Below, piece by piece: positions 8,159 to 13,136 of a DNA stretch of 13,136 nt (its first letter is position 1; each line of letters begins with the position of its first letter). The DNA lies in contig JADMKR010000225.1 of NCBI GenBank assembly GCA_015478765.1, forward strand, positions 1 through 13,136, given 5' to 3'. Made by a program: the position numbers and the translations under genes. The stretch comes from Flavobacterium sp. Lineage in GTDB: Bacteria > Bacteroidota > Bacteroidia > Flavobacteriales > Flavobacteriaceae. The notes under the pieces were generated by a model. That model was not told the DNA's origin and made no database searches. It saw only the letters and a program-made list of their open reading frames with translations.

Positions 8159-9286
8159 TTACGTTTTGATGCTTTTATGGTAGGAGTAAATGTAGCGCGA
8201 TAAGATTATCAGCAAACTTAGTACGATTGGAAGCACAATCAACAGATGGATCTTCCCGATCATAATCACTAAATAGATCAAAATCGACGCGATGCAAAAC
8301 CACGCAAGGCGATTAAACCAAATCCGGTTGCGGCGATAGTGGAAATAAATCAGCAGCAATAAAGCCGGATTTAACAGCAACGCATTGTAGTTATTGGCAA
8401 GTTCGCCGTGATACGAATACCAACCTGCAATGGTAAAAAACGTCCCGATAAGTCCGGCAATCAAAAAGTAAATCATATTAAGCCGATCATTGTTTGCCAC
8501 CACTACCAGTAATAATAACAAAACATACGTAATCGGATTGTTCCACCAGGACATTTTACTATCAGCCCGATCAAATTCAAGCCAGGTCTTTTGCGACTTT
8601 TTCAATTGATTTCCGCGGTAGGTGGCCAATTCGATACTATTGAAAAGTTCGATGGGCAAAAAGATCTTTTCGCCAAGCTGATCCACTTTTGATCCGAATA
8701 TAATACTGGTACCCAATTGCTCGTAAAAATGATTGTCAAAGTACGGATATAGAATTTCGCGATAGGTAACATCGGTCGCATCTACTTTTTTCAGAACGGG
8801 TCCGTCCAAAATGTCGTTCAGGAGTTCGACCACCATCGTGGTACAGTTCCGGTCGATGAATTTGTAGGTATAAAAACGTTCGTCGGAAATAAGCGTAGCA
8901 GTCAACCGATCGAAAAGTTGCTGTTTTTGTTGTTGGCTTATGTTCAATGTTTGTTCGTAAACCGAGCGCTGTTCGTAATTATAGGAATATAAAAAATCGG
9001 CGAAGCGACCGGCCGTCACAAAGTACTGAAGGTCACCTTTCGAGAATCGCACTACGAAATTGGGCGTATCAAAGTCGAATGCGCCATAATTATAAACCTG
9101 GTCGATGCCATTTTCCGGATCATTGATCCTGATGGCAGTATGGCCAAATAGCGAGTACATTTCGTTGCCATTGCCGCAGGTCAGAACGCTTACTTCTGCG
9201 TTTTCCGACAATGTAACCGTTTGGGAAAACGATGAAGTAAACGACAGTAAAAATAGTACTTTAAATAGATGTTTTAAGGAACGCAT
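8159..9286 (-). CDS. DUF4105 (Lnb N-terminal periplasmic domain) protein with membrane tail
   Basis: A 375-residue exported protein. Residues 1-22 form a signal peptide ending SSFSQ. The DUF4105 domain then shows VLTCGNGNEMYSLFGHTAIRI (C37, G48-H49), DQVYNYGAFDFDTPNF, and FIDRNCTT (N147-C148). About five hydrophobic helices follow from roughly residue 245 to the end, leaving the domain outside the inner membrane. The His-first, later Asn-Cys arrangement is reminiscent of permuted NlpC/P60/LRAT-like papain-fold hydrolases. That is my inference from motif order, not an established assignment. The function is unknown. It sits 41 bases downstream of the PorV/PorQ-family gene and 16 bases before the DMT_6 gene, suggesting one envelope operon. 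The ATG start gives a full signal peptide. Confidence 0.86.
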   Translation of the reverse strand: MRSLKHLFKVLFLLSFTSSFSQTVTLSENAEVSVLTCGNGNEMYSLFGHTAIRINDPENGIDQVYNYGAFDFDTPNFVVRFSKGDLQYFVTAGRFADFLYSYNYEQRSVYEQTLNISQQQKQQLFDRLTATLISDERFYTYKFIDRNCTTMVVELLNDILDGPVLKKVDATDVTYREILYPYFDNHFYEQLGTSIIFGSKVDQLGEKIFLPIELFNSIELATYRGNQLKKSQKTWLEFDRADSKMSWWNNPITYVLLLLLVVVANNDRLNMIYFLIAGLIGTFFTIAGWYSYHGELANNYNALLLNPALLLLIYFHYRRNRIWFNRLAWFCIASILIYLVIMIGKIHLLIVLPIVLSLLIILSRYIYSYHKSIKT

Positions 9287-9327
9287 CAGTCGGAATTAAA
9301 GGATGCAAGATAAAGTTTTAGGTCCAA

Positions 9328-10416
9328 TTATCGGAAAATGCCCAAATCAACTTTTACTGAAAAAATATTGGAATACAGTGCCGCACTTTGGTCGCCAATA
9401 TCGGTCAGCGCATAATCGATCTGAATGCCTTTATACTGAAATCCAAGTCCGATATTAGGCTGAAATCCAATCTTCTCAGTGCCGTCAATTTGCATGACAT
9501 TCTGGAAATTCCCAACACCTGCACGAACAAACACCAGATTGATGTAATCGAGTTGAAAACCGACGGCCGGATCCACACTTACGACTTCGGTAGAAATGAT
9601 GTCGTTGGTTTGTTCGAACCGCATATTGAGATTCGCCGCTGCAAGCAGATTCATTTCGTTGTGGAATTCGAATTTTCGCGAGACACCAAATTGCGCTTTC
9701 GGCAAAGTGATCTCCGAAGTTTCCGGAAGTTCCTGATTTTGACCTTCAATTGCCTGCTGAACAGTCGCGTATTCGTCTTCGTCGATCGTCCAGATGTTGT
9801 AGGTTGTGGTGATATCGCGAAGCATCAAGCCAACTTTCCAGTCACCGCGCTCAAATTGGAATCCGAGGTCAAAACCGAATCCCCATGAACTGGCGAATTT
9901 TCCAATTACCCTTCGGATGACTTTGGCATTTACGCCATATTGGAATCCCTGAACCGGAAGCTTGCGTGCATATGAAAATGTTACGCCGTAATCAGCTGTT
10001 GAAAACAAACTGATTCGGTTGTAATCTATATTTCCCTGATCGTCGATTAATTGCGTTGTATTCAGGATGTCATCCACCCCAAAACGAATCACCGATACGC
10101 CCCAGGCACATCGGTCATCGATAGGCATGGCAAAACCCGCATAATCATATTGAGCGATATTGGCGAAATAACTCGCATGCATCAAAGCGACCTGTTTGTC
10201 CTCAACCCCAATCAGACCTGCGGGATTCCAGTAACCTGAATTCACGTCGTTGGAACTGGCCGTCACAGCATTCGACATGCCAAGCGCGGCAGCATCGACA
10301 CCGATATTCATAAATTCGTTGGAATATTTTCTTACCGCCTGGCCGTAAGACAGGGAACTGGCGAATAGAAATAGGACGGCAATTTTTTTCAAGTATGATA
10401 TTTTTTCGCTTTGCAC
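9328..10416 (-). CDS. PorV/PorQ-family outer membrane beta-barrel protein
   Basis: A protein of up to 362 residues with a signal peptide (KKIAVLFLFASSLSYGQ) and a repetitive beta-strand pattern ending in the aromatic FSVKVDLGIFR, as expected for an outer membrane barrel. The N-terminal mature region AAALGMSNAVTASSNDVN followed by SGYWNPAGL (residues 42-68) is the hallmark of the PorV/PorQ (FadL-like) family. It differs from the versions I recall of T9SS PorV and PorQ, so I treat it as a paralogue and give no symbol. The longest frame starts with GTG at 10416. A TTG at 10392 would start MKKIAVLFLF, a textbook signal peptide, and fits better with the promoter-like box at 10430-10437. The GTG form carries eight extra residues before the signal peptide. 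The gene leads the three-gene - strand cluster. Confidence 0.88.
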   Translation of the reverse strand: MQSEKISYLKKIAVLFLFASSLSYGQAVRKYSNEFMNIGVDAAALGMSNAVTASSNDVNSGYWNPAGLIGVEDKQVALMHASYFANIAQYDYAGFAMPIDDRCAWGVSVIRFGVDDILNTTQLIDDQGNIDYNRISLFSTADYGVTFSYARKLPVQGFQYGVNAKVIRRVIGKFASSWGFGFDLGFQFERGDWKVGLMLRDITTTYNIWTIDEDEYATVQQAIEGQNQELPETSEITLPKAQFGVSRKFEFHNEMNLLAAANLNMRFEQTNDIISTEVVSVDPAVGFQLDYINLVFVRAGVGNFQNVMQIDGTEKIGFQPNIGLGFQYKGIQIDYALTDIGDQSAALYSNIFSVKVDLGIFR

Positions 10417-10429
10417 AATAGCACAGCGG

Positions 10430-10464
10430 CAAAAGTATAAATTTATCGGCGATTATGGTGCCAA
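10430..10464 (-). promoter_or_regulatory. Putative promoter for the PorV/PorQ-family gene
   Basis: On the - strand TACTTTTG (10437 to 10430) matches the TAnnTTTG -7 consensus of Bacteroidota. The nearest upstream TTG (10464 to 10462) lies 24 bases away, slightly longer than usual. Transcription starting about five bases beyond the box would leave only about nine bases before the GTG at 10416 but about 33 before the TTG at 10392. Confidence 0.45.
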
Positions 10465-10521
10465 TGGATTAAACCTCATTCAGTCGGTGATCCTTTGGCT
10501 AAAATCTCTTTAAAAACGCGC

Positions 10522-10549
10522 TTGCAGTTAAGTTATTGTGCTAAATTTG
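10522..10549 (+). promoter_or_regulatory. Putative Bacteroidota-type promoter for pssA
   Basis: A -33 TTG (10522-10524) and a -7 TAAATTTG (10542-10549), separated by 17 bases, match the TTG/TAnnTTTG consensus described for Flavobacterium and Bacteroides. The ATG of pssA lies 25 bases after the box, giving a leader of about 20 bases. No terminator separates pssA from the GH25 gene, so this promoter probably serves both. Confidence 0.65.
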
Positions 10550-10574
10550 TCAACCATCACATAAATCGTACAGA

Positions 10575-11303
10575 ATGAATCTAAGGCCGTATGTTCCCAA
10601 TACCATTACATTATTGAATCTGTTTTCGGGATGTATCGCGCTGCATTTCGCGTTTCAACAGAATTATCTGTTCGCATTCTATTTCGTCGCACTTGGTATT
10701 TTCCTCGATTTTTTTGACGGTTTTTTCGCAAGGATGTTTCAGGTCTCCGGTCCGCTTGGCGTGCAGCTCGATTCATTGGCAGATATGGTCACCAGCGGCA
10801 CCGTCCCCGGCGTAGTGATGTTCCTGATGATGTCGAACAGTTCGGGTTCCGATGGCGAGGGCTGGGTTGGCCTGTTTCCTTATCTCGGATTCATAATTAC
10901 ACTTGCGTCGTGCTACCGATTGGCGAAATTCAATATCGATACGCGGCAAACCAACTCTTTCATCGGACTCCCAACGCCGGCCAATGCGCTGTTTATCATT
11001 AGTCTGCCGCTGGTTTTGCAACAATCTGATTCGCTGCTCGTTCTCGGATTGCTGACCGACCGCTGGCTGCTCCTGGGAATTACTTTATTAAGCGCCTACC
11101 TGCTCAATGCCGAAATACCGTTGTTTTCGTTAAAAATCAAAAAGTTTTCGTTTCGGGAAAATTCGCTGCAGATTATCTTTTTGCTAATGTCTGTTGTACT
11201 GTTGATCGCGTTCAGATATTCAGGTGTGCCGATTGTTATTTTACTGTACGTTTTACTATCGGTAATCACCAATAAACTGCGGCGTGCCGATGCAAAAGCG
11301 TAA
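10575..11303 (+). CDS. pssA: CDP-diacylglycerol-serine O-phosphatidyltransferase
   Basis: A 242-residue integral membrane enzyme of the CDP-alcohol phosphatidyltransferase family. The complete signature D-x2-D-G-x2-A-R-x8-G-x3-D-x3-D is present as D45, D48, G49, A52, R53, G62, D66 and D70. The N-terminal PNTITLLNLFSGCIAL is typical of type II phosphatidylserine synthases and helps separate PssA from PgsA. The reaction joins CDP-diacylglycerol and L-serine to give phosphatidylserine, the precursor of phosphatidylethanolamine, at the inner membrane. Several hydrophobic helices follow the active-site helix pair. A consensus promoter lies upstream and the GH25 lysozyme gene overlaps its 3' end. 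Base composition is that of a housekeeping gene here. A closely related CDP-alcohol transferase is the only serious alternative. Confidence 0.92.
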   Translation: MNLRPYVPNTITLLNLFSGCIALHFAFQQNYLFAFYFVALGIFLDFFDGFFARMFQVSGPLGVQLDSLADMVTSGTVPGVVMFLMMSNSSGSDGEGWVGLFPYLGFIITLASCYRLAKFNIDTRQTNSFIGLPTPANALFIISLPLVLQQSDSLLVLGLLTDRWLLLGITLLSAYLLNAEIPLFSLKIKKFSFRENSLQIIFLLMSVVLLIAFRYSGVPIVILLYVLLSVITNKLRRADAKA

Positions 11304-12129
11304 GAGGAAACTGGTTCGTAAATCAAAACCGTCAGCCGGTTTCAAGTATCGGAAACCATTGTGGATCGCAATTGCAATACTGTTTTTGTTCGGAATCGGG
11401 TATCACTATCGCAACGGGCTTGCTTATTATTTCAGTTTTAAAAGCGATAAAATTTTGCGGGAAGAGAAGCGTTTGGCCGATATCCGCAATCTTGAAGTCA
11501 TTCACAGTCATCCGGCATTGGTAGTTGGAATCGATGTGTCGGAATATCAGGGAACCATTAATTGGACCGATGTTGACAGCATTGCAGGCAGGCCAATCGG
11601 ATTTGCATTCATTCGCGCAACTGCCGGACGCGATAAAATCGACCGCCGATTTAACCGGAATTGGGAAAGTGCCAAGCAAGCCAATATGCTTCGGGGCGCG
11701 TACCACTACTATCGGCCGGATGAAAATTCGCTGGAGCAGGCGCAGAATTTTATAACAGCGGTTAAACTTAAAAATGGCGATTTGCCGCCGGTGCTGGATA
11801 TCGAGCAAATTTCAAAAGTGCAGAGTGTCGACAGTTTGAAACGCGGTTTGCGAAAATGGCTTGTCGCGGTGGAAAAGCATTATAATGTTCGGCCAATAAT
11901 TTACAGTGGCGAGCGTTATTACACCGATTTCCTGCAGGAAGAATTTAAAGATTATGTTTTCTGGATTGCCAACTACAACTTTTTTGTTGAAAGCATCAAG
12001 CCGGGTTGGACGTTTTGGCAATTTACCGAAAAGGGAAGCGTGCCGGGAATTCAGGGTCCGGTGGATGTGAACCTCTATAACGGAACTCCTAAAATGCTGG
12101 GTTACCTGACGATAATTAATGCTGAGTAA
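11290..12129 (+). CDS. Membrane-anchored GH25 lysozyme (muramidase)
   Basis: A protein of 279 residues from the ATG at 11290; a GTG two codons earlier at 11284 is also possible. A very basic N-terminus (KRKRKLVRKSK) precedes one membrane helix (PLWIAIAILFLFGIGYHY, about 23-40), so it should be a type II inner-membrane protein with its catalytic domain in the periplasm. The GH25 domain begins GIDVSEYQG (D82). It continues with GFAFIRATAG, GAYHYYRP, the catalytic VLDIE (D170, E172) and WQF, and ends at VDVNLYNG (D259). GH25 enzymes cut the MurNAc-GlcNAc bond of peptidoglycan. The start overlaps the pssA stop by 14 bases, implying coupling. Its 3' end overlaps the convergent lptB by 14 bases. 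All expected active-site residues are present, so a housekeeping wall-remodelling role is plausible. Confidence 0.92.
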   Translation: MQKRKRKLVRKSKPSAGFKYRKPLWIAIAILFLFGIGYHYRNGLAYYFSFKSDKILREEKRLADIRNLEVIHSHPALVVGIDVSEYQGTINWTDVDSIAGRPIGFAFIRATAGRDKIDRRFNRNWESAKQANMLRGAYHYYRPDENSLEQAQNFITAVKLKNGDLPPVLDIEQISKVQSVDSLKRGLRKWLVAVEKHYNVRPIIYSGERYYTDFLQEEFKDYVFWIANYNFFVESIKPGWTFWQFTEKGSVPGIQGPVDVNLYNGTPKMLGYLTIINAE

Positions 12130-12865
12130 AGTCGAGTTTTTTCTTTCTCAACTCGAAATTCTGACCCAAATAAACTCTTCTCACCATTTCGTCCTGAACG
12201 AGTTCTTCGGGAACTCCGGCTTTTAGGATGCCACCTTCAAACATAAGATAGGTTTTGTCGGTGATGGCGAGTGTTTCCTGAACGTTGTGATCGGTTATGA
12301 GTATCCCGATGTTTTTATTTTTCAGCTGTGCCACGATTCGCTGGATATCTTCAACGGCGACCGGGTCGACACCCGCGAAAGGTTCGTCAAGCAAAATAAA
12401 TTTAGGATCGGTTGCGAGTGCGCGCGCTATTTCGGTACGCCGCCGTTCGCCACCCGATAAAAGATCGCCACGGTTTGTACGGATATGCTGCAAACTAAAC
12501 TCATCGATCAGCGATTCCATTTTTGCGATTTGTTCGGCTTTTGAGAGTTTCGTCAGTTGCAGAACACTGAGGATATTGTCCTCGATACTGAGTTTTCGAA
12601 AAACCGATGCTTCCTGAGCCAGGTAGCCAATGCCATTCTGCGCGCGCTTGTACATCGGATAATCAGTAATGTCGGTATTGTCCAGATATATGTGGCCGCT
12701 GTTTGGTTTGACCAAGCCGACAATCATATAGAATGACGTGGTTTTCCCGGCGCCATTCGGACCGAGCAAACCAACGATTTCACCTTGATTCACTTCAACC
12801 GAAACGCCTTTGACAACACTGCGGCCTTTGTAGGTCTTGACTAATTTTTCTGCTCTTAAAACCAT
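12116..12865 (-). CDS. lptB: LPS export ABC transporter ATP-binding protein LptB
   Basis: A 249-residue ABC ATPase, close to the 241 residues of E. coli LptB. It shows Walker A GPNGAGKTT (35-43), the Q-loop YLAQEASVF (Q84), the signature LSGGERRR (136-143), Walker B FILLDEPFAGVDP (D160, E161) and the H-loop ITDHNV (H193). The combination AQEASVFRKLS, LSGGERRR and DEPFAGVDP is characteristic of LptB and distinguishes it from general ABC ATPases. LptB powers LptFG to extract LPS from the inner membrane and push it across the LptCA bridge. No Lpt partner gene is in the window. The ATG lies in a 189-base gap from the upstream partial gene. No clear TAnnTTTG promoter is visible there; the nearest is TTAATTTG on the - strand at 12978-12971. 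Confidence 0.95.
   Translation of the reverse strand: MVLRAEKLVKTYKGRSVVKGVSVEVNQGEIVGLLGPNGAGKTTSFYMIVGLVKPNSGHIYLDNTDITDYPMYKRAQNGIGYLAQEASVFRKLSIEDNILSVLQLTKLSKAEQIAKMESLIDEFSLQHIRTNRGDLLSGGERRRTEIARALATDPKFILLDEPFAGVDPVAVEDIQRIVAQLKNKNIGILITDHNVQETLAITDKTYLMFEGGILKAGVPEELVQDEMVRRVYLGQNFELRKKKLDFTQH
12132..12156. repeat. 7-bp inverted repeat just after the GH25 stop, inside lptB
   Basis: TCGAGTT (12132-12138) and AACTCGA (12150-12156) can pair across an 11-base T-rich loop. The repeat begins three bases after the GH25 stop codon and lies within the last codons of lptB. On the + strand it might act as a weak 3'-end hairpin for the pssA-GH25 transcript, but no T-run follows the stem. Its coding function in lptB could fully explain the bases. 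Confidence 0.3.
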
Positions 12866-13054
12866 GGGAATTTGAAAATGTGAAATTTAGCTGCTGTTCG
12901 TTTGGCCTTTCGGCCTTGGGTGAAAATTTGGAAATAGTTACGGCTTTACGACCTGATTTTCATTTCGGTCCAAATTAAAAGAATATATATAAGAATATTC
13001 AATACTTAACAAAATGTTATTACTCCGGGAATTCTTTCGTTTTGCATTAAATTA

Positions 13055-13136
13055 TCAAATTTCCAAATTGTGATTCTCCAATGCTTCCCAAAATTCATAA
13101 GCGCGCCGCAAATGCGGAATAACGATCGTACCGCCC
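13055..13136 (-). CDS. C-terminal end of an unidentified protein (5' end outside window)
   Basis: The - strand is open from the right edge to a TGA at 13057-13055, encoding the last 26 residues: GGTIVIPHLRRAY, then EFWEALENHNLEI. The composition is protein-like, with an aromatic and charged amphipathic helix and a plausible polar end, and the frame sits on the same strand as lptB, 189 bases upstream of it. I do not recognise the family from so short a tail. It is probably a true gene end because it is the only frame with protein-like sequence here. Confidence 0.5.
   Translation of the reverse strand, partial: GGTIVIPHLRRAYEFWEALENHNLEI

Noticed and set aside
9388..9888. A 166-codon open frame on the + strand
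   Set aside because: It is antisense to the well-supported PorV/PorQ-family gene, its translation lacks recognisable domains or a signal, and the opposite strand has clear family motifs throughout.
11332..11808. A 158-codon open frame on the - strand
   Set aside because: It lies entirely opposite the GH25 lysozyme gene, including its catalytic motifs, and its translation looks like a codon-bias shadow.
11284..12129. GH25 lysozyme as a sign of a prophage
   Set aside because: It has an N-terminal membrane anchor, is coupled to pssA, and no phage structural, holin or integrase genes are nearby.
12904..12915. GGCC-TTTC-GGCC hairpin upstream of lptB (GAAA tetraloop on the - strand)
   Set aside because: The stem has only four pairs and GGCC is self-complementary, so chance is likely. 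No known riboswitch or ribosomal leader pattern was recognised around it.
12981..13000. GAATAT/ATATTC inverted repeat in the lptB upstream gap
   Set aside because: It is short, AT-only apart from one pair per arm, and lies in an AT-rich stretch where such repeats are expected by chance.

Overview
The window looks like a chromosomal segment from a member of the Bacteroidota, most likely a Flavobacteriaceae-like organism. The evidence is the gene content (a PorV/PorQ-family outer membrane protein, a DUF4105 protein, flavobacterial-type LptB, and a WcaJ-like transferase closing a glycosyltransferase run), the TAnnTTTG-type -7 boxes, and the absence of clear Shine-Dalgarno sequences before the starts. 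Species cannot be named from the sequence alone.

Region 1 (1-7769, + strand) is the downstream part of a surface-polysaccharide locus, seven genes long here. In order it holds the tail of a GT4 glycosyltransferase, a complete GT4 glycosyltransferase, a multi-spanning O-antigen polymerase/ligase-type protein, a GtrB/DPM1-like GT2 enzyme, a multi-spanning GT-C-like (DUF6056-like) protein coupled to it by a TAATG overlap, another GT4 glycosyltransferase, and a WcaJ/WbaP-type polyprenyl glycosylphosphotransferase. A Wzx/Wzy-type scheme fits: the WcaJ-like enzyme loads the first sugar onto undecaprenyl phosphate, the GT4 enzymes extend it in the cytoplasm, and the Wzy-like protein polymerises or ligates outside. 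The GtrB-like and GT-C-like pair could add side-branch sugars on the periplasmic face. Genes between about 235 and 5301 are visibly AT-rich compared with the flanking wcaJ-like and housekeeping genes, as is usual for exchangeable polysaccharide cassettes.

Region 2 (7771-10416, - strand) has three genes running toward the polysaccharide operon: a PorV/PorQ-family outer membrane beta-barrel, a DUF4105 protein with a conserved His/Cys pair and a membrane tail, and a small DMT_6/DUF486 membrane protein. The last of these ends one base from the wcaJ-like gene. A 158-base divergent intergenic region carries a good Bacteroidota-type promoter facing right and a weaker one facing left.

Region 3 (10575-12129, + strand) is pssA (phosphatidylserine synthase) overlapping a membrane-anchored GH25 lysozyme gene. 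Region 4 (12116-13136, - strand) is lptB, whose 3' end overlaps the GH25 gene by 14 bases, followed by the C-terminal end of an unidentified upstream gene. Overall these are cell-envelope genes: polysaccharide, outer membrane, phospholipid, peptidoglycan and LPS transport. I found no tRNA, rRNA, CRISPR array, transposon or defence system, and no clearly new system. The most interesting items are the GtrB/GT-C pair, the DUF4105/PorV-like pairing, a perfect 15-base palindrome upstream of the wcaJ-like gene, and a possible mis-called start of the PorV-like gene.
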